DNA of 64,000 nt from Microbulbifer guangxiensis (lineage in GTDB: Bacteria > Pseudomonadota > Gammaproteobacteria > Pseudomonadales > Cellvibrionaceae): contig NZ_JAJSAQ010000003.1 of the NCBI RefSeq assembly GCF_021729075.1, positions 248,001 through 312,000 of the forward strand, in the 5' to 3' direction. The notes under the pieces were generated by a model. That model saw nothing but the letters and a program-made list of their open reading frames with translations. It had not been told where the DNA came from and did not search any database. The stretch's first letter is position 1. Each line of letters begins with the position of its first letter. This document shows positions 9,616 through 19,309 of the stretch, piece by piece. A program made the position numbers and the translations under genes.

Positions 9616-10452
9616 TCACCAGAGTTGCTCTACCGCTGGAAAACCCCTTTTCACGTTGAGTTCCTGCAACAAGATTGTGAAAACTTCTTCACCAGAGATG
9701 CGGTCGAGCTCTGATGTCAACGCCGCGATATTGTGATCCCGCAGCCGACAGCAGTGAACGTATTCCGCCAGCACCTGCCGCAGCGACGAGCCATTTTCCC
9801 TCAGCTGCCGATCCACTTGCAGAAAATACACGGCGCCGCCCCAGTACATGGTGGGGTATTCCGAGTTCGCGCGCAGTCGCAGCGCAGCCTCGGCAAAGGG
9901 ACGGTCGTCATAGCTATACCGCCGCGCAGCGCGCTCCACGCGTACCCGATAGCGAGCTTCAGCCTGTGCTTCGGTCAGGACACCCATCTGCTGCATGATC
10001 TGAAACTGCATAAAACTGGCAAAGCCCTCCGCAAACCAGGCGTGCTGTCGGCCGAGATAGGGAATCAACAGGTGGCTGAGCTCGTGGGGCGCGGTCCAGT
10101 CATCGAGAAATGCCTGCAGCGGGTAATCCGGATCGACATGGAAATTCACTCCCTGGATGCGATCGCGGCGGGTATTGGCCCAGGGCACCGGTTCCCGCCG
10201 GCTCTCGCGTCGGTAGAAAAAGATATGCAGGTCGAAGGGGAAGGGTGCCACGTGCTCTTCCACGGCCGCTGTGGTCTCGCTGACCCAGCGAATGAGCTTT
10301 TCTCTCTCCGTCGCCGTAAAAGAATCCTCCCAGTGCCATACGATCTCCGCCCGCACCGGCAGGGCGGCCAGGGAGAGGAGCAGATACCAGATTAGTCGTA
10401 TACACGCGCCGCTGGTTCGACGGGACTGGTCCCTGGATCGGCTGGTGAACAT
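9616..10452 (-). CDS. Secreted or membrane-anchored zinc metallopeptidase (gluzincin-like)
   Basis: A 278-residue protein with an N-terminal hydrophobic segment (residues 19-35, ending VRAE) and zinc motif HELSH (123-127), followed by a candidate third ligand Glu142 in WFAEGFASF. This is the arrangement of gluzincin peptidases of the M1-like superfamily. ATG 10452 is preceded by GGAGG; an in-frame extension to 10575 lacks a ribosome site and would bury the signal peptide. Acts on an unknown periplasmic substrate. It lies downstream of TonB receptor 1, after a strong terminator. Confidence 0.7.
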   Translation of the reverse strand: MFTSRSRDQSRRTSGACIRLIWYLLLSLAALPVRAEIVWHWEDSFTATEREKLIRWVSETTAAVEEHVAPFPFDLHIFFYRRESRREPVPWANTRRDRIQGVNFHVDPDYPLQAFLDDWTAPHELSHLLIPYLGRQHAWFAEGFASFMQFQIMQQMGVLTEAQAEARYRVRVERAARRYSYDDRPFAEAALRLRANSEYPTMYWGGAVYFLQVDRQLRENGSSLRQVLAEYVHCCRLRDHNIAALTSELDRISGEEVFTILLQELNVKRGFPAVEQLW

Positions 10453-10520
10453 GGGATGCCTCCACGGTAGTGGTTGCTCACCCACACAAATTAGCGGAAT
10501 CCAACGGGCAGATACACCGG

Positions 10521-10550
10521 AAACAAAAAAGGGGCGCCAGTGGCGCCCCT
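10521..10550 (-). terminator. Rho-independent terminator after TonB receptor 1
   Basis: Read on the - strand: GGGGCGCC-ACT-GGCGCCCC followed by TTTTTT. It lies 32 nt past the receptor stop and separates the receptor from the peptidase gene. Confidence 0.9.
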
Positions 10551-10581
10551 TCCCGGTCAGCTTCGTTCGAAGCACCGTCGC

Positions 10582-13233
10582 TTAGAACTGGTAAGAGAAA
10601 CCAGCCCAGGCGTAACGGCCTTTGAAGTCGTAGCTGCTGTTCCAGTCGCCGTAACCGGAAGTGTCTTCCGGCTCTTCGTCTGTCACATTGTCGATACCAG
10701 CGGACAGGCGCATGGCATCGCTTACGTCCCAACCTGCCTTCAGGTTCAGGTAGGTCATGGCGTCGACCGGCTTGTAGGCGCTCTCGCCGTCGCTCAGGTA
10801 CTGAACTTCAGCACCGGCTTCCCAGTCGTTGCCGTACCACATGGCGCTGGCCAGGCCGCGCCAGTCTACGTACAGGCCACCGGTGGTGCCGACGTAATTG
10901 ACGTAGTCAGACTCGGTGCCGGACTGCTCGTTGTACTCCATGTACTCCAGCAGGTGGGTGGCCTGGGCACGCAGGGCCAGCTGGCCGGCGTCGAAGTAGA
11001 AGTTCTTGGTTACGTCCATATCGATACCGCGGGTGTCGATCTGGCCGATGTTCATCTTCGCACCTTCCAGCTTGACGATCTGGTTGCCGGCACCACGGTT
11101 CACGAACTGACATGCACTGGCATCACCGTCACGGAAGCAGTCATCCAGGATGCGCTGCAGATCCGGGGAGGTGATGGCGTCTTCGACCTGGATGTCGAAG
11201 TAATCGAGGGTGATGGACAGGTCTTCAACGAAGACCGGGGTCCACACCACGCCAGCGGTGAAGGTCTTGGCCTCTTCCGGCTGCAGGTCTTCGTTGCCGC
11301 CGATGTTGGTCGGAACCTGGTTGCCCGCCTGGGTGAAGCCCGGGTTTACCATGTCACAGTTAGCGCCCTGACCCTGGGTGTTGGACGCACTGGTGTCACA
11401 CGGGTCGATCAGGAATTCATAGCTCTGTGCAGAGCCGCTGAACAGTTCATAGATGCCCGGAGCACGGAAGGCAGTGGACAGGCTGGTGCGGAAACGCAGG
11501 TCTTCGATTGGTGCATAAACCAGGCCCAGCTTGCCAGTGCTCTGACCACCGAAGGTGCTGAAGTCGGAGTAACGTACAGCCACGTCTGCAGACAGCTCTT
11601 CAGCGAACCTGGCGCCTTCGAGGATCGGCAGGTTGAATTCCGCGAACACCTCGGCCACGTCGTATTCACCACCGGTAGCGTCCTGCTGGTTGCCGAAAGT
11701 CTCACCGCTCTGGGTCTCGGGGCTCGGGTTGAACTCACCGGATTCCTCGCGGTATTCGATACCGGTCGCGAAGCCCAGTGCGCCGCCCTGGAACTGGATG
11801 GACTCGATGTCGCCGGACAGGGAAGCGCCCAGGTTCACCAGCTCATATTCGTTGTCTTCCAGGTCATCGTACTTGAAGTACTCGATGATCTCCGGGCTCA
11901 TGCCACCGGCAAACTGGTAGTCCAGACCGGCTTCGCCACTGAAGATCTCGTCCAGGCGGGTCTTGTTGTAGGAGTTGGAAGTGGAGTTCTCACCTTCGTT
12001 GCGGCCGTAGCTCGCAAAGGTGTCCCAGCTCCAGCCGTTGGCCAGATCACCACGCAGGCCACCGGCAAAACGGAAGGTATCGGTAGTCTGCTCGTAGTCA
12101 CGGGTGCCGCCGTCAACCGGGGGCACACGGAAATCGTTGAAACCGGCTACCCAGCTGTCACCGGGGAACGGATTGACAGAATCTTCCGGATCACTGCCCG
12201 CGGCAACCCAGGCATCGTAGGCTTCCTGCCACCTGGCCTGCAGTTCGCTCTGGATCTCTGCCGGCAGATGCTGCTCGGGGTTCAGGGCAAAGCCATTACC
12301 GGAGTACATCGGCTGTGCAGCCAGTTGCTGATTGGTGGTCTTGTTGGTGTAGCTGAACTCACCGAATGCCTCGACCGCGTCGGTCAGGGAGTAGGTTCCG
12401 GACAGGTTGAAGCTGGTGCGTTCCATCGCGCCGGACAGCCACATGAACTGGCCAATGTCATAAGCGGCGTAGGGGTTCAGGGAAACGCCATCCTCGCCTA
12501 CGGCGAAGTTGCCATAGTTGGTGAGGATGTTGCCGTTCGGCGCCATGGAGCTGAACAGGCCAGCCCATTCGCGATCGTTGTAGGTGATCTCGTCGCGAAC
12601 GCTGTGCGTCACGTTACCGATGAAGTTGCCGCGGGCGCCTTCATTACCGAAGGTGAAAGACACCTCACCATTCTCGCCGCCACCTTCAGTGGTAGCACCG
12701 GTGCGGGCGTTGACACGCAGGCCTTCGAAAGAATCCTTCATCACCACGTTGATAACACCGGCGACAGCGTCGGAGCCGTAAACGGCGGATGCGCCGTCAG
12801 TCAGGACTTCGATACGGTCGATCATGTCTACCGGGATATTGTTCATATCCACAGCAGAGCTGACGCCAGAGGCGGAGGAAACAAAACGACGACCATTGAC
12901 CAGCACCAGGGTGCGGGCGGAGCCGAGGTTGCGCAGGTCAACGAATGACAGGCCCTGGCCACCATTGTTGTCGTTGGCGTTGATACCGGTGGTACCCATG
13001 GACGGCAGGTCGTTCAGCAGTTCGTCGATGGTGCCTACACCGGAGCGCTGGATAGCCTCGGAATCGACGACGGTGATGGGGCCAGTGGTGGACAGCGGAT
13101 CCCGGGCAATGCGGGAGCCGGTTACGATCACTTCTTCAACGGCCGGACCGGGTACAGCGTCCTGGGCCACCACGCCGGTAGCGGCGATGGTACCGAGAGC
13201 GGCAATGGCTACGCTCAGCTTGGTCTTAATCAT
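10582..13233 (-). CDS. TonB-dependent receptor 1
   Basis: An 883-residue outer membrane active transporter energised by TonB-ExbBD. The signal peptide ends near VVAQ (residue 24) and the TonB-box-like EEVIVTGS is at 33-40. The plug domain (about 45-170) contains the usual LVLVNGRR and GASAVYGSDAVAGVINVV motifs. A 22-strand barrel follows, ending with GIDNVTDEEPE and the terminal aromatic strand GFSYQF. No STN domain, so transport without sigma signalling. The ATG has AAGAAGGATG upstream. The substrate is unknown; the plug type (TIGR01782-like) is common in marine bacteria importing glycans, peptides or chelates. Confidence 0.9.
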   Translation of the reverse strand: MIKTKLSVAIAALGTIAATGVVAQDAVPGPAVEEVIVTGSRIARDPLSTTGPITVVDSEAIQRSGVGTIDELLNDLPSMGTTGINANDNNGGQGLSFVDLRNLGSARTLVLVNGRRFVSSASGVSSAVDMNNIPVDMIDRIEVLTDGASAVYGSDAVAGVINVVMKDSFEGLRVNARTGATTEGGGENGEVSFTFGNEGARGNFIGNVTHSVRDEITYNDREWAGLFSSMAPNGNILTNYGNFAVGEDGVSLNPYAAYDIGQFMWLSGAMERTSFNLSGTYSLTDAVEAFGEFSYTNKTTNQQLAAQPMYSGNGFALNPEQHLPAEIQSELQARWQEAYDAWVAAGSDPEDSVNPFPGDSWVAGFNDFRVPPVDGGTRDYEQTTDTFRFAGGLRGDLANGWSWDTFASYGRNEGENSTSNSYNKTRLDEIFSGEAGLDYQFAGGMSPEIIEYFKYDDLEDNEYELVNLGASLSGDIESIQFQGGALGFATGIEYREESGEFNPSPETQSGETFGNQQDATGGEYDVAEVFAEFNLPILEGARFAEELSADVAVRYSDFSTFGGQSTGKLGLVYAPIEDLRFRTSLSTAFRAPGIYELFSGSAQSYEFLIDPCDTSASNTQGQGANCDMVNPGFTQAGNQVPTNIGGNEDLQPEEAKTFTAGVVWTPVFVEDLSITLDYFDIQVEDAITSPDLQRILDDCFRDGDASACQFVNRGAGNQIVKLEGAKMNIGQIDTRGIDMDVTKNFYFDAGQLALRAQATHLLEYMEYNEQSGTESDYVNYVGTTGGLYVDWRGLASAMWYGNDWEAGAEVQYLSDGESAYKPVDAMTYLNLKAGWDVSDAMRLSAGIDNVTDEEPEDTSGYGDWNSSYDFKGRYAWAGFSYQF

Positions 13234-13707
13234 ATTGCATCCTTCTTATGTACTTTGGGGGTACTAAATAATGCGTTTATCGTTGTGCAGCATTTTTAGC
13301 GCAGCGTGACTTTATTGCATTGAATATGATTAGTGAACTTTCATGACATTTCTGTATCTTGTCCCTTGCTAAGGTTTTGGGTGAAAGTTGAGCATGTTGA
13401 ATAGGGCTTAGCCGGCACGACTTTTTTTCTGTCACAGGCAAGTCTGAAAAATGGTGACAGAATTGTTCTTCAAAAGAATTTTTGCGGATGGGTATTTCTT
13501 TTTTGCGAGTTTGTTTCGATTCGTCGCGAAGATCAGAAACTGAACAGTTTGTGACAGGACTGGAACTGGTCGGCCGGTTATTTATTGATCGATGGCCTCA
13601 GGGCCACACAAAAAACCTGCACCACACCAGGAAGCGGGCACTCACAGAGGTGCCGGCGCCAGTACGTTGATTGAGGAATTGTGCTGGAGAGCCGCTGACC
13701 ACGCCGC
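13234..13707. other. Intergenic region, receptor 1 / marC
   Basis: 474 nt without a credible gene, lower in GC than its surroundings. It must hold the receptor promoter on the - strand. An inverted repeat CTGTCAC (13429-13435) / GTGACAG (13454-13460) with an 18-nt spacer could be an operator. No RNA gene recognised. Confidence 0.5.
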
Positions 13708-14292
13708 TCAGGCGAGGCTCTCCTTGACCCCGTCGAGGAAAAGCTGGACAGACAGCATGACCAGCACCATGCCCATCAGGCGCTCTACGGCAATCAAACC
13801 GCGGTTGCCCAGCAGGCGTGCAAGTGGGGCAGACATCAGCAGGATCACAGCAGAGACGCCCCAGGCGCCAAGCAGGGCGAGTGTCCAGTCGAGCAGGCGC
13901 TCTCCCTCGCTGTTGGTCATCAGCATCAGGATCGCCATGGTCGAGGGCCCCGCCACCAGCGGCACCGCCAATGGCACGAAAAACGGTTCACCCTCGACCC
14001 GCTCGCCCATGATGCCACCGGGAATAGGAAAAACCATGCGGATTGCGATCAGGAACAGAATGATGGCCCCGGCTATGCGGATGGCTTCCTGAGAGAGGCC
14101 CAACCAGGCAAGCAGGAATCGCCCGCCGTAGAGGAAGACCAGCAACACGATCAGTGCGAAGACCAGCTCCCGCATGATGACGTAGAGCTGGCGGCGTTGC
14201 GGGACGTTTTTGAGAGCCGCGAGGAACACAGGGATGTTGCCCAGAGGGTCCATGACGAACAAAAGCGTTAGAAATGCGGTAAAAAAGTCCAT
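13708..14292 (-). CDS. MarC family (UPF0056) membrane protein
   Basis: A 194-residue protein with six predicted transmembrane helices and the MarC signatures FVMDPLGNIPVF near the N-terminus and PLAVPLVAGPSTMAILM near residue 110. The family resembles small-molecule transporters, but no substrate is established and the old link to multiple antibiotic resistance is not supported. The ATG follows a GGAAG ribosome site. Stands alone, transcribed toward receptor 1. Confidence 0.88.
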   Translation of the reverse strand: MDFFTAFLTLLFVMDPLGNIPVFLAALKNVPQRRQLYVIMRELVFALIVLLVFLYGGRFLLAWLGLSQEAIRIAGAIILFLIAIRMVFPIPGGIMGERVEGEPFFVPLAVPLVAGPSTMAILMLMTNSEGERLLDWTLALLGAWGVSAVILLMSAPLARLLGNRGLIAVERLMGMVLVMLSVQLFLDGVKESLA

Positions 14293-14547
14293 AGGCTTCC
14301 AGCCGGAGAGAATGCTCTGATCGTAATAGATGGTAGATCGCGTAGACTGCGAGTGGGCGCATTACAGCGCCATCATGTCAGGAGGAAGTCACTCCTCTCC
14401 ATTCCTGTCCAAGCGACAGGGCCGGAATAATAGGGGTGAAATGTGACGGGGCACTGCAAAAGGTCAATGGTACAATCAAGGGCTGGGGGCGACCTGGCCA
14501 AAACTCCTGATGCCCCTCTTATCATGCTGAAAGACAGGTGGTTTGCG

Positions 14548-15723
14548 ATGAATGTCGATGAGCTGGACAGGCTGATCAGAGAGAGTATTGCAAAAGGACG
14601 TTACACAGAGGCATTAGAACACCTCAGGAAGTTGTCCAAATACCAGCCGCAAATAGGGAAAACTCAGTTTCGGCTGGCGGTAATGGAGGAGGCCTTCGGA
14701 GAGGCCTCCGAGGCGTGGAAGGCGTATCGAAATGCAATTAAATGCTCCCCCCAAGACGCGTATTACTATCTCTATGCCGGTTATTTCCAGCAGTCCCGTG
14801 GTCAGGATCAGTCAGCCCTAGCCATCTACTCCCTGGCATCGGAGCTTGATGACAGCGTCTTTTATGCATGGAAGGATGATTCCCTCGATCGTGATTCCCG
14901 CAGGCGTTCCCTCGAAGCAGCTAAGTTTATGCGCAATAAGCTGACTGAGATGCATTTAGAATGCGTGGATAAGGTTCCTGGAGCTGCCAGGGCCCGCAAG
15001 GCTGTCTGGAGCAGAACGCATAACGAGCGATTTTCGTTTCCAGAAGGACAGCAGCCCCAGCTTTTTTATGTACCTGACCTCCCGAGTCAGCCCTTCTTTG
15101 ATTTGAAAAATATGGATTGGGTGGTTGGGCTTGAAGCCCGCTTCTCAGCAATTAAAAATGAGTATGTGGAAGTGGTGAGGCGGGGTAGCCTGGCTGGGCG
15201 CCCCTACATAGCAGGGAATTCCGATTTACATGGGCAATTCCGCGAGCTGTCAAATTCTCAGCAGTGGACCGCTTTCGACGTATTCCGGGATGGTGTCCCT
15301 GATTATCAGGCCCAGCATGCATTTCCAGAAACGATGGACGCCTTGAAAAATATCCCGCTTTATGACCTGGATGGTTCACCTTATGAGGTGTTTTTTTCCG
15401 TGTTGGGGCCAAATAGTAAAATACCGCCGCATTACGGCCTATCGAATCACTGCTTGACAGTTCACTTACCTCTGATTGTGCCGGGTGAAGGAGCTCTCAC
15501 TGTCAGCAATCAGGCGCGCCCTTGGCAAGAGGGTAAAACAATGATTTTTGACGATACATTTATGCACTCTGCTGAAAATCAGGCTGGAGCAGATCGGGTC
15601 GTCTTAATTTTTTCAGTATGGCATCCCGACCTGGCTCCTCCAGAAAGAGAGGCGATCCGCAAAACAATTCTTGCGCGCCAGAAATGGCTCGAGCTAAGAC
15701 ATGAGCGGGCTCAACTGAAATGA
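14548..15723 (+). CDS. TPR-arm aspartyl/asparaginyl beta-hydroxylase-like 2OG oxygenase
   Basis: A 391-residue protein. Residues 1-110 form two to three TPR-like helical pairs; residues about 280-365 match the AspH/LpxO-type domain (PF05118), with PPHYGLSNHCLTVHLPL (His295), FDDTFMHSAEN (His340) and DRVVLIFSVWHPDL (Arg350 for 2-oxoglutarate). Like AspH it uses two His and no Asp for iron. ATG 14548 has AGGTGG upstream; in-frame starts at 14443 and 14524 are less likely. The TPR arm suggests a protein or peptide substrate. First gene of a lower-GC accessory island; convergent with the next gene. Confidence 0.82.
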   Translation: MNVDELDRLIRESIAKGRYTEALEHLRKLSKYQPQIGKTQFRLAVMEEAFGEASEAWKAYRNAIKCSPQDAYYYLYAGYFQQSRGQDQSALAIYSLASELDDSVFYAWKDDSLDRDSRRRSLEAAKFMRNKLTEMHLECVDKVPGAARARKAVWSRTHNERFSFPEGQQPQLFYVPDLPSQPFFDLKNMDWVVGLEARFSAIKNEYVEVVRRGSLAGRPYIAGNSDLHGQFRELSNSQQWTAFDVFRDGVPDYQAQHAFPETMDALKNIPLYDLDGSPYEVFFSVLGPNSKIPPHYGLSNHCLTVHLPLIVPGEGALTVSNQARPWQEGKTMIFDDTFMHSAENQAGADRVVLIFSVWHPDLAPPEREAIRKTILARQKWLELRHERAQLK

Positions 15724-15779
15724 AGATGCTGTCTCAGGCCAATTCACTACCGATTTGCGATGTTATATGTCGAAGCTTT

Positions 15780-16478
15780 CTATGCATGGTCGTGAAACCA
15801 GCCGCTGATTGCCAGACGGGCCCGTGGCGCGAATGGCGCTACGCAAGTTACTGAATGTACGTGCTTGACATCGAAAAGGCATAAACTGTTGAAAAGTGGT
15901 GACCAGGAGTCACGCGTTTCACCACTATCGTGGAAGAATTGCAACAAGCCGCCCCAGTCCGGATGCCAGCCCTCGGTAAGGTTGAGCACAAAAGCAATTT
16001 TTCGTTTTTCGCTAGTGACATCATCCCTGTGACGCGTTAGGAAATCGCCTGGTGCAAAGGCTGTAAGTTGTGCGGAGGGTGCTCCCAGCGTCGGAATGCC
16101 GGATATTTTTCGTACTAATTTAAGGGTTTCATCGCTGGAGAGCCATTGATAAATCTCTCCCAAGGCATCTTTTGTCCCTGAATTGATGCCATGCCGACCA
16201 TACCAGAAGCCGACCCCGCGCGTGGCCAAGCTGTAGACATTACGCACCAACTGCTGCCGCTGTGCCAGTGGGAGGGAAGAGAACTCCTCCCGGGACAATT
16301 CCCGATATTCGCCGTCCGCAATGTGCGCTTGCCGAAAACGGGCGTTGCCTGTAATCGCCTGGACCATCTCAGCTGCGGAGGCGGCTGTGAGAAATTCATG
16401 TACGCGGCAACGGGAGTCCCGCCGGTATTCTTCCGCCCAGCAGGAGGGATCTAATTCTGTACTGATTTGATAAGACAT
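15780..16478 (-). CDS. 2OG-Fe(II) oxygenase, prolyl-hydroxylase-like
   Basis: A 232-residue oxygenase with a complete facial triad: His150 and Asp152 (TRHRDD), His208 (KHVHSV) and the co-substrate Arg221 in RARLAISGWF. The AFVLNLTEGWHPDWGGLLQFF core is that of the prolyl 4-hydroxylase-like group (PF13640). ATG 16478 starts 4 nt past the stop of the upstream TPR-sulfotransferase, so the two are almost certainly co-translated. It shares the same core with the oxygenase at 18542-19264. The substrate is unknown; the sulfotransferase partner suggests sequential hydroxylation and sulfation of one target. Confidence 0.85.
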   Translation of the reverse strand: MSYQISTELDPSCWAEEYRRDSRCRVHEFLTAASAAEMVQAITGNARFRQAHIADGEYRELSREEFSSLPLAQRQQLVRNVYSLATRGVGFWYGRHGINSGTKDALGEIYQWLSSDETLKLVRKISGIPTLGAPSAQLTAFAPGDFLTRHRDDVTSEKRKIAFVLNLTEGWHPDWGGLLQFFHDSGETRDSWSPLFNSLCLFDVKHVHSVTCVAPFAPRARLAISGWFHDHA

Positions 16479-16482
16479 TGCC

Positions 16483-18414
16483 TTAGCTACCCCCCCCTGT
16501 GTTTGCATTGCCGTCCGTGCATGATTTGTCGGCCCAGGTTTCCAGATCATGCAGGAGATCGGTTGCTACTTTCCTGTATTGCTCCCACTTGTCCGCTTCG
16601 CTCTTTCTGATTGGTTTTCGCACTTGAAGTTCACTGAAAGTGAAGGTCTGCGGGGAGTCTGTTCGGGCCTCGAGATATTTGTCTTCCCATGGATAGCCCA
16701 AAAATTCGAAGAGCTGTCGGGCGTAATCGGTGGGAGCATCGAGGAAGCGGTCAAAGTCCAGGTTGTAGGTCTGGTTCGGAAAGACTTCGGACCAGTAATC
16801 CATCAGTGCATTGCAGTGGTAGTAAAAGTGCGCGAGATCTCCAGGATTACATGCGTAGCTGTGCCCTTCTGGAAACGGCTTGGCATAGATTGACATGCAT
16901 ACATTAAAGGGGGCGCGTCGTAACTGTACGATTCTGGCTTGGGGGAACATCGAAAGGATCATGCCTACATATAGGAAGTTATGTGGCATCTTATCTGCGA
17001 GATCTCTTCCTTCGACTCCGGCGCCAGCGCGCCGGAGGTATTCCGCAGCCAGCTGATTCCAGTCATCCTCTTTAAGCTGATGAGCGAATTTCTCCGGCAT
17101 TTGTCCCAGGCGTTGCTGCAGTTGGGCGTAGACAAAGGGTAGCGCTTCACTTTCCCCGAGGCATTGCAACTCACCGGAAGCTTCCAACAGGCGGTGGATT
17201 ACCGTCGTTCCGGAGCGGGGCATACCGACAATGAAAACAGGCCTGTGCGAGTCAGTGGATACCTTTGGTGACAAACGTCCGGTAAATACTTGTCGGGCGG
17301 TATGCAGCAGCTCTTCCATTGTTTGTCTGTTGTAAAGGGCTCCAGAGTCCCTTAGCAATGTCGACTTGGTTTGGTTTGCAGCCCGTATATAACCATATGC
17401 TGTCGTGATATCACCGACTTTGGCGTGGAGCCCGGCCAGCGCAAACTGGGCCAGCTCAAGATCGTGTGGTGGTAAAGCCGCACCTGCGATTACCTGCGTC
17501 AGCCTGTCAATCAGGTGAGCATCGACGGACGCCGCCTCCGTTAGCTCGGCGACAATGCTCCATGCGGTGCCTGAGGCAGCGCTCAGCGCAAGGGTGGCGT
17601 GCGCCCGTTCTAGCGCCTTGGTATAGTCACCGGCCAGCCTTGCAATCTTCGCCTCCAGCAGACGAGATTCAGCGCTGTCCTCTCCGAGTGCCAGGGCTTT
17701 CTCAAGTAGTCTCTGGCTGTCCGTTACATTATGACTCATCAGTTGTAGGTCCGAAAATTTCACAAAATCGGCGGCGCTAGGATCGATCAGCTCCATATAG
17801 CGGCTGTAAGCTTCGATTGCAGTTTTGAATTCTCGGAACTTAGCGGCGACCAGGGAGAGTTCCCTGGCGATGGTGGGGTTATCCGGGATGCTGGCAAATA
17901 GTTTGCGGTATATGGGAAGAGCTTTACCAATCTGCCCCAGGCGGAAATATGATAATCCAAGATGGTAAAAACTCTGAGCATCCATTGGCTCTACCCGTAA
18001 CAGGGTCTGTACCACTTGTTCAAAAGCGCCAAGAGCAACAAGCTCGCTGGCAATAAACTTGAGCTGCTCCTGGTCGATCTCAGTGGCCTTCACTAACTGT
18101 GAGTAGAGTTCAACAGGGACTTTGGTTTGCCCCTCAAGCCGGATGATGTGGGCAGCCAGTATCCGTGCTGAGAGGAGGTCTGGGATTTCCTCCAGCAATT
18201 CGTCGATGAGATGCTTGGCCGCTGAGGCCTTACCCTGGCGAAGATAGAGTTCCGCCAGGAGTTGCCTGGTCTCAATAGCCTCAGACCGCTCGACCCCCGC
18301 TGCGGGAAAGCTGTCCTCCAGTTTGAGCCTGGATTCCAGGATCTCGCAGGCGAGAGAAACATCGCCATTACGCAAGGCCGTCTTGACTGCAGGACTAGGG
18401 GCGGGTTTATTCAT
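16483..18414 (-). CDS. TPR-containing sulfotransferase
   Basis: A 643-residue two-part protein. Residues about 10-385 are TPR-like helical repeats; about 390-625 are a sulfotransferase domain with the PAPS 5'-phosphosulfate loop GMPRSGTT (397-404) and a 3'-phosphate-binding region around IVQLRRAPFNVCMSIYAKPF. No signal peptide, so cytoplasmic. The architecture matches the 'TPR repeat-containing sulfotransferase family', for which no acceptor is known to me. Divergent from the 2OG gene at 18542 across a 127-nt promoter region, and followed after 4 nt by the oxygenase at 15780-16478. Confidence 0.88.
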   Translation of the reverse strand: MNKPAPSPAVKTALRNGDVSLACEILESRLKLEDSFPAAGVERSEAIETRQLLAELYLRQGKASAAKHLIDELLEEIPDLLSARILAAHIIRLEGQTKVPVELYSQLVKATEIDQEQLKFIASELVALGAFEQVVQTLLRVEPMDAQSFYHLGLSYFRLGQIGKALPIYRKLFASIPDNPTIARELSLVAAKFREFKTAIEAYSRYMELIDPSAADFVKFSDLQLMSHNVTDSQRLLEKALALGEDSAESRLLEAKIARLAGDYTKALERAHATLALSAASGTAWSIVAELTEAASVDAHLIDRLTQVIAGAALPPHDLELAQFALAGLHAKVGDITTAYGYIRAANQTKSTLLRDSGALYNRQTMEELLHTARQVFTGRLSPKVSTDSHRPVFIVGMPRSGTTVIHRLLEASGELQCLGESEALPFVYAQLQQRLGQMPEKFAHQLKEDDWNQLAAEYLRRAGAGVEGRDLADKMPHNFLYVGMILSMFPQARIVQLRRAPFNVCMSIYAKPFPEGHSYACNPGDLAHFYYHCNALMDYWSEVFPNQTYNLDFDRFLDAPTDYARQLFEFLGYPWEDKYLEARTDSPQTFTFSELQVRKPIRKSEADKWEQYRKVATDLLHDLETWADKSCTDGNANTGGGS

Positions 18415-18541
18415 GTTGATGGGGCTTCTCTGATAATATTGGCCGTTGGTTATGACTCTGTTATTACTGGAGAAATCCGTTCTCAGTTGTTGAGCTTATT
18501 TGGACTTTAGTTTCGAAAGGTCCCACGCTGCGGGGTTGGCA

Positions 18542-19264
18542 ATGTACCACATTTCAAAAGCTCTGGATATTGAGCGATACCGCTCTGCCTTTTCTGCTGA
18601 CGGTTTTGTTCAAGTGCCTGATTTCTTGCAGGGACAATCTGCCGATGCGCTGCATGCTTTACTAATGTCGCAGGCTGAATGGAACCTGGCATTCAATCAC
18701 GGTGGCAAGCATGTGGATCTTAGTTACCGGGATTACTCAGGCTGGACGGAACAGCAGAAAGCTACTCTTGCGGAAGTGGTGTGGTCGCAGGCCAGGGCAG
18801 GTTTTCAGTATTTCTACAAGACAATCCCTATTTACGATATCTACACGCAGAACCTGTTGCCTGGAAATGAGCTCAACATGGTTTACGAGCTGGTGAACAG
18901 TGAAGCTTTCCTTGGTGCGATGAGAGAGCTTGTAGGAGATGACAGTATTGCTTTCGCTGACGTCCAGGCTACGAGCTTTGAGAGCGGCCACTTTCTCAAG
19001 GAGCATGACGATAACGTCCCGGGGAAAAACCGTGTAGCAGCCTATGTGCTAAACCTGACCAGGGACTGGCAACCTGACTGGGGAGGCTTTTTTCACATCT
19101 TTAATGGCGAATGGCAGGTCGACAAGAGTCTGGTGCCAACGTTCAACGCTATTAATGTCTTCAAGGTCCCGAGAAAGCACTCGGTTGCCTATGTAAGTCC
19201 CTTTGCCGGCAGTAGCCGTCTCTCTATAACCGGGTGGTTACGAAAGGGGGCCCCGGGGTCCTGA
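18542..19264 (+). CDS. 2OG-Fe(II) oxygenase, prolyl-hydroxylase-like
   Basis: A 240-residue oxygenase with triad His155/Asp157 (KEHDDN) and His213 (RKHSV), and 2-oxoglutarate-binding Arg226 in SSRLSITGWL. The core AYVLNLTRDWQPDWGGFFHIF parallels that of the oxygenase at 15780-16478, so the two are paralogues flanking the sulfotransferase. ATG 18542 is preferred to an in-frame TTG at 18500; the ribosome site is weak for both. Substrate unknown. Convergent with the TPR-2OG gene downstream. Confidence 0.82.
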   Translation: MYHISKALDIERYRSAFSADGFVQVPDFLQGQSADALHALLMSQAEWNLAFNHGGKHVDLSYRDYSGWTEQQKATLAEVVWSQARAGFQYFYKTIPIYDIYTQNLLPGNELNMVYELVNSEAFLGAMRELVGDDSIAFADVQATSFESGHFLKEHDDNVPGKNRVAAYVLNLTRDWQPDWGGFFHIFNGEWQVDKSLVPTFNAINVFKVPRKHSVAYVSPFAGSSRLSITGWLRKGAPGS

Positions 19265-19309
19265 GTTGGTTGCAGAATCAGGGATCTGCGAGCCAGCTCA
19301 GTTCGTTGG

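Noticed and set aside
10540-12948. An 802-codon open frame on the + strand
   Set aside because: Exactly antisense to TonB receptor 1, low-complexity Val/Gly-rich translation, no ribosome site; an artefact of GC-rich codon use.
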